64,000 nt of DNA from Flavobacterium fragile (lineage in GTDB: Bacteria; Bacteroidota; Bacteroidia; Flavobacteriales; Flavobacteriaceae), in assembly GCF_023634865.1 (NCBI RefSeq), contig NZ_JAMLJN010000005.1, positions 1-64,000 of the forward strand, in the 5' to 3' direction. The notes under the pieces are model-generated. The model had not been told where the DNA came from. It ran no database searches and worked only from the letters and a program-made list of their open reading frames with translations. The translations under genes were made by a program, and so were the position numbers. Positions 1-6,344 of the stretch are shown in pieces; positions within the stretch are counted from its first letter, which is position 1, and every line of letters starts with the position of its first letter.

Positions 1-7
1 AATTATA

Positions 8-43
8 TAAATGCCCTAGGGAAAATAATTAAATGCCCTAGGG
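8..43. repeat. Twin TAAATGCCCTAGGG direct repeat upstream of the recombinase
   Basis: The 14-base sequence TAAATGCCCTAGGG occurs at 8-21 and again at 30-43, exactly 22 bases apart (about two helical turns). Each copy contains the perfect palindrome CCCTAGGG. Two in-phase palindromic copies about 90 bases upstream of the recombinase promoter suggest a protein-binding site, either an operator or an accessory recombinase site. That role is inference; only the repeat is seen. Confidence 0.6.
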
Positions 44-112
44 GAATTGGTTTTATTCTAGTTTATATTGGATTTTGTTCATTTCATGTGTGTAGAAATA
101 GTTCGATGAAAA

Positions 113-141
113 TTGTGATTTAAAAATATTTTCTATATTTG
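113..141 (+). promoter_or_regulatory. Bacteroidota-type promoter of the recombinase gene
   Basis: A TTG (113-115), an 18-base spacer and TATATTTG (134-141) match the Bacteroidota -33/-7 consensus. The recombinase start codon lies 20 bases downstream of the -7 box. Confidence 0.65.
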
Positions 142-161
142 TATTATATAAGCCATTCATT

Positions 162-1199
162 ATGAATTACAAAGCCAAAACAATACTACACAAAGGAACG
201 CCAAGAATTGCCGTTTACTTTGAAAAAAATGCTGCTTTAATTGCACGTATTAAAACTTTTGAAGATGCGCGCTGGAGTGCTTCTAAACAATATTGGCACT
301 TACCCGACACAGCAGCCAACCGCTTGCATTTTAAATTACCCTTAGCCCATACACTAGTGCCTAATGCCGAAGGAATAGCGAGTATTGAAACTTTCAAACG
401 CTACCTTTTATCTAAAAGATACAGTCCCAATACAATAAATACCTATAGTGATGCTTTAAAATCGTTTTTAACGTTTTGTAATACCAAAGCTTTAAAAGAC
501 ATTAACAATCAAGATGTAATTGCCTACAACAACGATTACATTTTGAAGAACAAATTTTCTTCTTCCTTTCAGAATCAGACAGTCAACGCCATCAAGTTGT
601 TTTTTAAGATAGTAAAAGAGACCTCGATTGAAACAGACAAAATACATCGTCCTAAACGAGAAAAAGTGTTGCCGAATGTTTTGAGTAAAGAAGAAGTGTT
701 TAGAATACTAGATGCTACCGAAAATTTAAAACATAGAACTTTACTAGCTTTAGTATATTCTGCTGGGCTTCGCATTAGTGAAGCATTAGAGATGAAGCCA
801 AAAGATATCGATAGTATTCGCATGTTGATACATGTAAAAAATGCCAAAGGAAAAAAAGACAGGTATACACTTTTATCAGAAAAGGTGTTGTTGTTACTTC
901 GTGAATATTATATGGTTTACAAACCTAAAGAATACTTATTTGAAGGGCAATTTGGAGGCATGTATAGCAGCAGAAGTGCTCAAATTGTATTAAAAAAAGC
1001 TGCAGAACGAGCAGGAATTAAAAAATCTATCACCCTACACACCTTACGACATAGTTTTGCTACCCATTTATTAGAAAGTGGTACAGATTTGCGCTACATT
1101 CAAGACTTATTAGGACATAGTAGTCCAAAAACAACTATGATTTATACACATGTTAGTAACGATAGTTTAAAAAAAATAAAAAATCCTTTTGATGTGTAA
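162..1199 (+). CDS. Tyrosine recombinase of the cassette array (Xer-like, no IntI domain)
   Basis: This site-specific tyrosine recombinase probably inserts and excises the cassettes downstream. Residues 1-65 form a small N-terminal domain, 74-155 a SAM-like DNA-binding domain, and 170-335 the catalytic domain. All catalytic residues are visible: R204 (AGLRISEAL), K229 (NAKGKKDR), H293 and R296 (HTLRHSF), H319 (LLGHSS) and nucleophile Y328 (MIYTHV). The R204-R296 spacing is 92 residues, close to XerD (99) and far from integron integrases (about 134), so the IntI-specific insertion is missing. The C-terminus KIKNPFD recalls the RSPLD end of IntI proteins. The gene points into the array and its stop codon abuts the candidate attI, an inverted layout compared with class 1 integrons. 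Linkage to the array makes it the likely integrase, but activity is inferred. Confidence 0.88.
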   Translation: MNYKAKTILHKGTPRIAVYFEKNAALIARIKTFEDARWSASKQYWHLPDTAANRLHFKLPLAHTLVPNAEGIASIETFKRYLLSKRYSPNTINTYSDALKSFLTFCNTKALKDINNQDVIAYNNDYILKNKFSSSFQNQTVNAIKLFFKIVKETSIETDKIHRPKREKVLPNVLSKEEVFRILDATENLKHRTLLALVYSAGLRISEALEMKPKDIDSIRMLIHVKNAKGKKDRYTLLSEKVLLLLREYYMVYKPKEYLFEGQFGGMYSSRSAQIVLKKAAERAGIKKSITLHTLRHSFATHLLESGTDLRYIQDLLGHSSPKTTMIYTHVSNDSLKKIKNPFDV

Positions 1200-1316
1200 G
1201 TTTTTTAAGTTAGCTTTGAATTTATATAAAACGAAACAAAACATGAAAAACTTTCGCCAATCTTGCCAATAAGGTATAAAAGTGGTTTGAAAGTTTCGCA
1301 TATAAACGAGTTATGC
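1200..1316 (+). other. Candidate attI recombination site
   Basis: This stretch lies between the recombinase stop and the first cassette. It ends in the core GTTATGC (1310-1316), whose G is the last base before cassette 1. Cassette 1 starts TTATGCAAC, which matches its own left core GTTGCATAAC at 1716-1725. The stretch has no long hairpin, no gene and no partner left core, as expected for attI rather than attC. Recombinase binding sites inside it cannot be defined by eye. Confidence 0.65.
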
Positions 1317-1697
1317 AACAGTTAGCTCACTTCCTGTTAAAGCGAAATGTAAATTTTGAAGTTGATGAACGTAATTAATACTGTTTAAAAATTCTAAATA
1401 TTCGTCATCGTGAGAAACACCTAAATTAAAAACATCAACTTTATTATTAATAAATCTCAACACTATAAAAGTGTTAAAATAACGTTCGCGTTCTTTTTTA
1501 AAACCTAATTTTAATAACCATTCTTCTGTTAATGGTATTGCTCTGAAATATTCATCTTTTGTATCAACTTTTGATAACCAATGAATATCTTCTGCATCTA
1601 TTTCAGAAACTTCCCACCATTCTTTTCTTTCATCTAATTTGTCGGTAATTCTATATTCTACTAAATTACCAATTCTTAATTCTTTTGCGTTTATCAT
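1311..1697 (-). CDS. Cassette 1: phage-like protein of unknown function
   Basis: A 128-residue cytoplasmic protein without signal or membrane segment. It starts MINAKELRIGNLV and contains IPLTEEWLLKLGF and the C-terminal block YVHQLQNLHFALTG, a pattern I associate with small uncharacterised proteins of Bacteroidota phages. I chose the ATG at 1697 because upstream in-frame codons fall in the attC core. The gene runs against the cassette orientation, toward attI. Its stop codon TAA is made by the first three bases of the cassette, so it is preserved whenever the cassette circularises. Function unknown. Confidence 0.7.
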   Translation of the reverse strand: MINAKELRIGNLVEYRITDKLDERKEWWEVSEIDAEDIHWLSKVDTKDEYFRAIPLTEEWLLKLGFKKERERYFNTFIVLRFINNKVDVFNLGVSHDDEYLEFLNSINYVHQLQNLHFALTGSELTVA

Positions 1698-1718
1698 ATT
1701 TTTTAATTTAAAACCGTT

Positions 1719-1851
1719 GCATAACAAGTGTTTGTGTTAATAGCTACGGCAGTTATTTATTTGATGTTTTTTTGTGTCTATGAGTTATTTCCATTTCGGA
1801 AACAAGTCGCTTACTTGTACGCTACTGAACACAAGCACTCGACCGTTAGCA
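1719..1851 (+). repeat. attC1
   Basis: Left core GCATAAC (1719-1725) and right core GTTAGCA (1845-1851). The arms pair well: AACAAGTGTTTGTGTTAATA on the left against TACTGAACACAAGCACTCG on the right. The right core is preceded by ACC rather than the usual AAC. Closes cassette 1. Confidence 0.85.
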
Positions 1852-1876
1852 GTAATTTTCCATAAAACGAGAACCA

Positions 1877-2356
1877 ATGGAAATCAAGAACTTTAGTTAT
1901 ATAATCTCATCCGACAATTTTGACATTATTCATAGAGAAAAAATATATCTTAATGAAGAAATAACACAATCTTCTGAAGTGATAATGGAAAATAATGGAA
2001 TAAAAACTCGGATAAAATTTGAGCTTGCAACAGGGCATGAAATTGACAAAAGTGATTTTTTATTTATTCCAGAAACTAATTTTTTATTCTATCGTGGAAA
2101 CATCGAATGGTGTGCCTTTGATTTAACAAATAAAAATATTTCGAGAAATGAAAGTGCAACTCAATTACCCTACATAGAAAAACGAAATAATATAATCTTG
2201 ATATTCGACGATTTGTATGCAGAATGCACTGATTTAAAAGCAGAACGAATAGACAATGTTCCAATTGACCCGCCAACTGAATCAGTAGAATATGAAGATA
2301 GAATTGAATTTAACAGTCCAATTTTTGGGAAACAAACTTTGAAATTAAACAAATAA
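1877..2356 (+). CDS. Cassette 2: hypothetical protein
   Basis: A 159-residue acidic, probably cytoplasmic protein with no signal peptide, membrane segment or motif I recognise. Many short beta-prone stretches (FLFIPETNFLFYRGNIEW) suggest a beta-rich fold. The start ATG lies 32 bases after the right core of attC1 and the stop lies 7 bases before the left core of attC2, so the gene fills its cassette. It is oriented with the array. Function unknown; small single-domain proteins of this type in cassettes include immunity proteins, but nothing here shows that. Confidence 0.7.
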   Translation: MEIKNFSYIISSDNFDIIHREKIYLNEEITQSSEVIMENNGIKTRIKFELATGHEIDKSDFLFIPETNFLFYRGNIEWCAFDLTNKNISRNESATQLPYIEKRNNIILIFDDLYAECTDLKAERIDNVPIDPPTESVEYEDRIEFNSPIFGKQTLKLNK

Positions 2357-2363
2357 AAACTAC

Positions 2364-2501
2364 TGCTAACAGCGGTTTACTTCAATGGCTACTTCCGGAT
2401 TTTCCTACGGAAAATCCGCTGCTGAATGGAATGTTTTATTATATTTGTAATGGCTTGGTGTTGGTGCAACGCCACTGAGAGCAAGCCGCAGAACGTTAGG
2501 T
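2364..2501 (+). repeat. attC2 (family 1)
   Basis: Left core TGCTAAC, right core GTTAGGT. Contains the nested hairpin GGATTTTCC/GGAAAATCC and a -7 box TATATTTG at 2440-2447 on the cassette sense strand. This is the commonest attC type here, near-identical in sites 2, 9, 15, 17, 19, 24 and 28. Closes cassette 2. Confidence 0.9.
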
Positions 2502-2509
2502 GTAATTTA

Positions 2510-3031
2510 ATGACAGACATTCAAACCATATTGACGAGCAAATTTCCGAAGACAGAAGAGCGGGTTGAAGGTCGACTTGTTTTTCTAGACCAACATGAAA
2601 TTATTAGACTAGACAGTCCGAGACTTCAGGCAATTACAAAGCTCGCCTTTTATAAGACGAAATTTTTTACTGGTTATCGCAAATTTACAATAATTGACAC
2701 TGTAGTTGGACTCTCAAATGATAACGAAGTGTTTTTATTGACCAACCCACTTTTCTCAGACAAATATTCAGACCTTATCAAAATATTTGAGAACGTAAAA
2801 TCCGCACACGTTGACAAAGGCTTCGTTTCTGACTTAGTTGACTTGTATCGAGCGACCGGAGCAAAGATTACTGAGATTGGTGCTGACAAGTATCAAATTT
2901 GGTTTGGCGACAACAAGTGGAGAATACTAGATTTTGAAATAAACGGATCTTTGAAAATAAAAACTACACCTAACAGCACCTTGCCAAAAGCGGGGCGTTC
3001 GTGGTGGCAGAAACTTCTCGGCTCCGAATAA
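2510..3031 (+). CDS. Cassette 3: hypothetical protein, C-terminus encoded by attC
   Basis: A 173-residue soluble protein without recognisable domain. The ATG at 2510 lies 8 bases after the right core of attC2; the frame also stays open upstream through attC2, but that part lies before and across the -7 box at 2440-2447 and is unlikely to be translated. At the 3' end the frame crosses the left core of attC3 (2968-2974) and stops at 3031. The last 20 or so residues (from about TTPNSTLPKAGRSWWQK) are therefore encoded by the recombination site. Native size without that tail would be about 150 residues. Function unknown. Confidence 0.68.
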   Translation: MTDIQTILTSKFPKTEERVEGRLVFLDQHEIIRLDSPRLQAITKLAFYKTKFFTGYRKFTIIDTVVGLSNDNEVFLLTNPLFSDKYSDLIKIFENVKSAHVDKGFVSDLVDLYRATGAKITEIGADKYQIWFGDNKWRILDFEINGSLKIKTTPNSTLPKAGRSWWQKLLGSE

Positions 3032-3099
3032 ACTTTAATCGTAGCTTGACAGATGGTGCTCCGAAAGCCCCGCCTTCGGCAAGCTGCAAAACGTTATAA
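2968..3099 (+). repeat. attC3 (family 3)
   Basis: Left core ACCTAAC, right core GTTATAA. Arms CACCTTGCCAAAAGCGGGGC and GCCCCGCCTTCGGCAAGCTG pair almost perfectly. Near-identical to attC30, 26 kb away. Its left part encodes the C-terminus of the cassette 3 protein. Confidence 0.88.
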
Positions 3100-3103
3100 A
3101 CAA

Positions 3104-3454
3104 TTATTCAGAAACTTCACGCTTAAAAATACGATTTGCGTCTGAAATAATTTTAGCAGCATCTTTTAAGTCAAATTTGCCTTTTTTCTTTTTGAATAAT
3201 TCTAATGCTTTATCAATTTTGTAGTAAACTTTTTTACTTGTAAACCCTACTTCTACCATTCTTAAAACAAGCTCTATTTCTTTATATCTTTCTTTTGCTT
3301 GTATTTCTTCGTCTGTTTCAGGATATAGTTCTTTTTCTAATCTTCTACACTCAGCTCCTAATTCGTATTGCCCTAACTTAACAGCAAGGTTTTTTAACTC
3401 GTTAAGTGTTTTCATATCTTTTGAAGCACTTTCTAATAAATTTTGTAATTCCAT
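3104..3454 (-). CDS. Cassette 4: phage-like UVR-motif protein
   Basis: A 116-residue, highly charged, helical protein. Residues 15-40 (LKNLAVKLGQYELGAECRRL) resemble the UVR-type helical hairpin found in UvrB/UvrC and in small phage proteins. I chose the ATG at 3454; the longer frame to 3487 would start inside attC4. The gene is on the minus strand, opposite to the cassette direction, and its stop lies 4 bases inside the right core of attC3. With no upstream gene in its direction it needs its own promoter. Function unknown. Confidence 0.65.
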   Translation of the reverse strand: MELQNLLESASKDMKTLNELKNLAVKLGQYELGAECRRLEKELYPETDEEIQAKERYKEIELVLRMVEVGFTSKKVYYKIDKALELFKKKKGKFDLKDAAKIISDANRIFKREVSE

Positions 3455-3465
3455 AAAATAACTGT

Positions 3466-3589
3466 TTATAACAATGGTTTGTAGCAAAACTACTTTAGGC
3501 TACTTTGCCATTGTTGGTTAATAATTCTTTTGTGTTTGTAATCTTTGTTTATAATTCTACGTTCTGCTACAAGCCACCAAACGTTATAA
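3466..3589 (+). repeat. attC4
   Basis: Left core TTATAAC, right core GTTATAA, arms AATGGTTTGTAGC / GCTACAAGCCACC. Cassette 4 begins GTTATAAACA and ends TGTTTATAAC, exact reverse complements. Closes cassette 4. Confidence 0.85.
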
Positions 3590-3599
3590 GAAATATCTA

Positions 3600-3815
3600 C
3601 TATTTGTTTTTATAAGAATTTATAGCTTCCCTTACTTCAACCCAATATTCTTTATTAAATATTAAATTATTACTATCAAGAATTAAATCAACTGATATTA
3701 ATGCACACTCTATCGCTTGTTCATAATCATCATCATAATCAAAACCAACTTGCCAAGTAAATGGATATAGTTTTTCAATTAATTCTTTAGCTTGTTCTTT
3801 TGGTGTATTTTTCAT
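3600..3815 (-). CDS. Cassette 5: small phage-like protein
   Basis: A 71-residue acidic protein: MKNTPKEQAKELIEKLYPF, then a cluster of acidic residues, ECALISVDLIL and a C-terminal YWVEVREAINSY. This AKELI...CALI.VD.IL...YW.EV layout is typical of short conserved proteins in Bacteroidota prophages. It runs against the array, like its neighbours in cassettes 1, 4 and 6. Function unknown. Confidence 0.7.
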   Translation of the reverse strand: MKNTPKEQAKELIEKLYPFTWQVGFDYDDDYEQAIECALISVDLILDSNNLIFNKEYWVEVREAINSYKNK

Positions 3816-3846
3816 AATTACTTTTAGTGTTTATACCCGCTACTTC

Positions 3847-3969
3847 TTATAACAGCAATTTGTATAAATGGCTTGTTTAGTGTGTGTCGGATAGTTAGTT
3901 AATATTATTTTTTATTTGTTGTGTTTTCGCTTAATTTACGCCACTTATACAAGTTGCAAAACGTTAGTA
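3847..3969 (+). repeat. attC5
   Basis: Left core TTATAAC, right core GTTAGTA. At 123 bp it is the shortest attC here. Arms GCAATTTGTATAAATGGC / GCCACTTATACAAGTTGC pair closely. Closes cassette 5. Confidence 0.85.
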
Positions 3970-3978
3970 GCTATGTTA

Positions 3979-4299
3979 CTAAATAAGCTGTTCAAGTTCA
4001 TTTTTCGGTAAATCAGTTATTCTTTTTGAATTATTTACGCTTAATATTTTAGCACGAAAATTATCTGAAGAAACATAACCATATTTTTTATATTTTGAAG
4101 CAAATAAAAATAAAGTATTGTAAGTTGATTTATCTTTTTGAGTTCCCATCCAAGTAGCTGTATCAAACATACTTCTAACTACTTCTAACTCTCCTTTTTT
4201 CACTCCTTTTTTATACGCATTATCTTTGATATACCAAATGATAATATAGTTTAAAAAAAGTAAACCTATAATAATAACTGATAATTTTTCTGAAATCAT
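3979..4299 (-). CDS. Cassette 6: small membrane-anchored protein
   Basis: A 106-residue protein with one N-terminal transmembrane helix (about residues 5-25, SVIIIGLLFLNYIIIWYI), then a basic cytoplasmic-looking domain with no motif I know. The ATG at 4299 is preferred over 4332, which falls inside the attC6 core. The gene is minus strand, antisense to the cassette direction. The TM-plus-short-domain layout resembles small phage holin or spanin-associated proteins, but that is only a resemblance. Confidence 0.62.
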   Translation of the reverse strand: MISEKLSVIIIGLLFLNYIIIWYIKDNAYKKGVKKGELEVVRSMFDTATWMGTQKDKSTYNTLFLFASKYKKYGYVSSDNFRAKILSVNNSKRITDLPKNELEQLI

Positions 4300-4323
4300 A
4301 ATTGTTAATTTTAAAAACACAGC

Positions 4324-4457
4324 TACTAACAAGTGTTTTGTTCAATAGCGGTGTATGGTTAATATTTAATGTTAATTTTGTACTTGTAAGCGGTTTTGTT
4401 TAATTAAAAGGTAGTGAGTCTTTGACCGCTACTAAACAAAGCACTCGAACGTTGTAT
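4324..4457 (+). repeat. attC6
   Basis: Left core TACTAAC, right core GTTGTAT. This is the clearest hairpin: AAGTGTTTTGTTCAATAGCGG on the left pairs with CCGCTACTAAACAAAGCACT on the right, with the usual few unpaired bases. Related to attC1. Closes cassette 6. Confidence 0.88.
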
Positions 4458-4463
4458 GTCATT

Positions 4464-4694
4464 ATGAAAGAAGAAACGCAGAAAAACCCAAACGAAGTTG
4501 CAAACGAAATATTAACGCAACATCTCGAAGGAAAATCGTATGGGTTTATTAAGGCAACTTGTAAAAGTATATTATCAGTTTTTGACGAAAAAGAATTAAC
4601 AAAAACTGAAATAGAAAATCACAAAACTACTTCAGAAAGTTTGTTAGCACTTCATCAACTTGTTCACGGGAAAGTTTTAACTCAAGTAAAATAG
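4464..4694 (+). CDS. Cassette 7: hypothetical protein, convergent overlap with next ORF
   Basis: A 76-residue charged, helical protein starting MKEETQKNPNEVANEI. The ATG at 4464 is 6 bases after the right core of attC6; the upstream extension lies in attC. Its last 68 bases overlap the minus-strand ORF at 4627-4830. Both frames look protein-like (no rare runs, plausible amphipathic helices), so either may be the real gene. No domain recognised. Confidence 0.5.
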   Translation: MKEETQKNPNEVANEILTQHLEGKSYGFIKATCKSILSVFDEKELTKTEIENHKTTSESLLALHQLVHGKVLTQVK

Positions 4695-4830
4695 GTTTAA
4701 GTTTCTCTGCTTCATCTAATAAATGATTATGATAAACTTCTAATTGTTTATCTGTTAAAGTTAATTTTAAAGCGTTAAGTTTTGAACCTATTAAAATTTG
4801 ATTGATTAATGTGTTTATTTCTTGTGTCAT
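4627..4830 (-). CDS. Cassette 7: small helical protein
   Basis: A 67-residue, entirely helical protein (MTQEINTLINQILIGSKL, then LDEAEKLKPILLELKLSREQ). It resembles short phage or plasmid proteins of unknown function. It is convergent with 4464-4694 and shares 68 bases with it. It could form a minus-strand unit with the 36-residue ORF upstream at 4971-5081, although the hairpin at 4927-4953 lies between them. Confidence 0.5.
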   Translation of the reverse strand: MTQEINTLINQILIGSKLNALKLTLTDKQLEVYHNHLLDEAEKLKPILLELKLSREQVDEVLTNFLK

Positions 4831-4902
4831 AGTAAATTAGTTCTTTGAAATTTTACGTTTGTTAAATTTGTTAATAAAATTTGGTAGATATAAAAATGTT
4901 TA

Positions 4903-4918
4903 TATCTTTGCACCCTAG
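4903..4918 (+). promoter_or_regulatory. Possible plus-strand promoter in cassette 7
   Basis: TATCTTTG at 4911-4918 fits the -7 box, and a TTTG about 19 bases upstream fits the -33 box. No plus-strand gene follows before attC7, so the transcript would be antisense to the small minus-strand ORF, or the match is chance. Confidence 0.35.
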
Positions 4919-4924
4919 AGAAAC

Positions 4925-4955
4925 AAGAAACCCAATACTAAGTGCTGAGTTTCAA
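4925..4955 (-). terminator. Hairpin after the minus-strand 36-residue ORF
   Basis: On the minus strand GAAACTC (from 4953) pairs with GGGTTTC (to 4927) with one G-U pair and a 13-base loop, followed by TTGTTTCT. The hairpin starts 18 bases after the stop codon at 4971. Confidence 0.4.
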
Positions 4956-4970
4956 GTTTTTAAGAGGTTC

Positions 4971-5081
4971 TTAAATTAGTGTTGTGAATATCCACTTTAT
5001 CAATTCAGTTATAGCTTGCCCGCTTACTTTAATGAAAAGTTCAGAATCCCACCACTTTTTAGGTTTTGGTTTTTCTTCCAT
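4971..5081 (-). CDS. Cassette 7: 36-residue tryptophan-rich small protein
   Basis: Reading the minus strand gives a complete small frame: MEEKPKPKKWWDSELF, then a hydrophobic or amphipathic C-terminal helix (QAITELIKWIFTTLI). A charged, proline-lysine N-terminus followed by WW and one amphipathic helix is a plausible membrane-associated small protein. It is followed by the hairpin at 4925-4955. It may be a small toxin, a phage protein or a chance ORF; codon content and a terminator argue weakly for a real gene. Confidence 0.4.
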   Translation of the reverse strand: MEEKPKPKKWWDSELFIKVSGQAITELIKWIFTTLI

Positions 5082-5358
5082 TTCTGATTAAATATTAGAA
5101 GGTTATAGAAAAGTTTACCGAAGCCACCTCGGTTGGTGTGTAATAAAACTACATTTTTCATAATTAATTAGTTTTAGTTATACATAATTTATCACTCAAA
5201 GTTTAGCCCTCTTCCGTTAGGAAAGTTTGGGCAATAATTTTTTCAAATGCAAAGAAACGAAAAAATACCGAGTCTACAAAGCAATTTAACAGTAAGTTAT
5301 TAACAAACGTAAATTTCACCGAACTGAGCCGAAAAAACGAAGTGGATACAATAACGCC

Positions 5359-5491
5359 ATACAACAATCGTTTGCTTCAATGGCTACGCTTGGGAATTGT
5401 AAAAAACAGTAGAGAAAAAACAAACAGAAGGAAAAAATTAAACATCAGTGCTGATTCAACGCCACTGAAAGCAAGCGATGGAACGTTAGCG
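5359..5491 (+). repeat. attC7 (family 1-like)
   Basis: Left core ATACAAC, right core GTTAGCG. The outer arms (TCGTTTGCTTCAATGGCTAC and GCCACTGAAAGCAAGCGA) belong to family 1, but the loop region is different and purine-rich. Closes cassette 7: start TTGTATG matches end CATACAAC. Confidence 0.82.
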
Positions 5492-5531
5492 GTAATTATA
5501 ACGGACGACACTACAACACATAATTTGACAA

Positions 5532-5771
5532 ATGACACTACCGAAAGACAGAGTAATAATTGCTAGTGATGTAAGCGACAGAGACGGAGTTGGCGTTGAA
5601 ATTTACCGTGACGACAAATTAGTAATTGAAATATTCCGTGACGACACAAAACGCACAAGGACTGTTACGCTTTACCAACAAGACATTTCATTAGACTTGC
5701 TTGAAGAAAGTATTCAAACTTTTAAGAAAGAAATTCCTTGGGACTTTATTGATTATGACAACTTAAAATAA
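5532..5771 (+). CDS. Cassette 8: small partner of the SMI1/KNR4 protein
   Basis: A 79-residue acidic beta-strand-rich protein. The repeat-like stretches VEIYRDDKLVIEIFRDDTKR suggest paired beta hairpins. It lies 8 bases upstream of the SMI1/KNR4 gene in the same cassette, so the two probably move and are transcribed together. I do not know a named family. By analogy with polymorphic-toxin immunity loci it could be a second immunity protein, which is inference from context only. Confidence 0.62.
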   Translation: MTLPKDRVIIASDVSDRDGVGVEIYRDDKLVIEIFRDDTKRTRTVTLYQQDISLDLLEESIQTFKKEIPWDFIDYDNLK

Positions 5772-5779
5772 CTCGACCA

Positions 5780-6181
5780 ATGCCTTTTCCAGTAGACATA
5801 AAATATATTAATGAAACGGAGCAAGAACTCGGACTAATGTTTCCAGACAAATTCAAGTCGAAAATGACAAAAGAAAATGGTGGAGAATTAATGACAGAAG
5901 ATGATGATTGGCAATTATTTCCGTTTTTTGATAAATCAGACAACAAAAGAATTAGTAGAACTTGTAACCATATTGGCTTAGAAACAAAACAAGCAAAAGA
6001 ATGGGAGAACTTTCCGAATAATGGTGTTGCAATTGCCTCAAATGGTTGTGGTGACTTTTTAGTATTACTGCCGACAGAAGAAAATGGGAAAAAATTAAGT
6101 GACGAAATTTTTATGTGGTTTCACGAGACTGGACAAACAGAAAAAGTAGCAGACAATATTGACGAACTAAATGAAGACTGA
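5780..6181 (+). CDS. Cassette 8: SMI1/KNR4 family protein
   Basis: A 133-residue cytoplasmic protein with the SMI1/KNR4 (SUKH) pattern: an N-terminal helix (INETEQELGLMFPDKFKSKM) followed by ENGGE, a central DDWQLFPFFD, GVAIASNGCGDFLVLLP and a C-terminal IFMWFHETGQTEKVADNI. SUKH proteins often act as immunity proteins against nuclease or deaminase toxins from contact-dependent or secreted systems. No toxin is encoded in this cassette, so this would be an orphan immunity gene. Family call is fairly sure, the immunity role is inferred. Confidence 0.8.
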   Translation: MPFPVDIKYINETEQELGLMFPDKFKSKMTKENGGELMTEDDDWQLFPFFDKSDNKRISRTCNHIGLETKQAKEWENFPNNGVAIASNGCGDFLVLLPTEENGKKLSDEIFMWFHETGQTEKVADNIDELNED

Positions 6182-6193
6182 AAGAATAACTAC

Positions 6194-6325
6194 CGCTAAC
6201 AGCACCTACACGCAAGTGGGGGTTCAGTACTTCTACGAAAGTGAAGTGCTAAATCCAAGTTCTGTACATTTAATGAAGTTCAGTGCTAAAAATCCCCACC
6301 TGCGTGTAGCTGCAAAACGTTGTAT
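6194..6325 (+). repeat. attC8 (family 4)
   Basis: Left core CGCTAAC, right core GTTGTAT. Arms CACCTACACGCAAGTGGGG / CCCCACCTGCGTGTAGCTG pair almost fully. Related to attC22. Closes cassette 8. Confidence 0.88.
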
Positions 6326-6344
6326 GTAATTTTAAAAAATCATC

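Noticed and set aside
162..1199. Calling the recombinase IntI
   Set aside because: The catalytic spacing is too short for the IntI-specific insertion; only its context and C-terminal KNPFD recall IntI.
2426..2509. Starting the cassette 3 and 18 proteins inside attC (MECFVIFVMAWCW leader)
   Set aside because: The ATG precedes the -7 box within family 1 sites and the same leader would be fused to unrelated genes; frame continuity looks accidental.
5026..5162. 44-residue minus-strand ORF (MKNVVLLHTNRGG)
   Set aside because: Overlaps the better-supported 36-residue frame in another phase and lacks any feature.
5342..5566. 74-residue ORF
   Set aside because: It spans attC7 from end to end and overlaps the start of the real cassette 8 gene.
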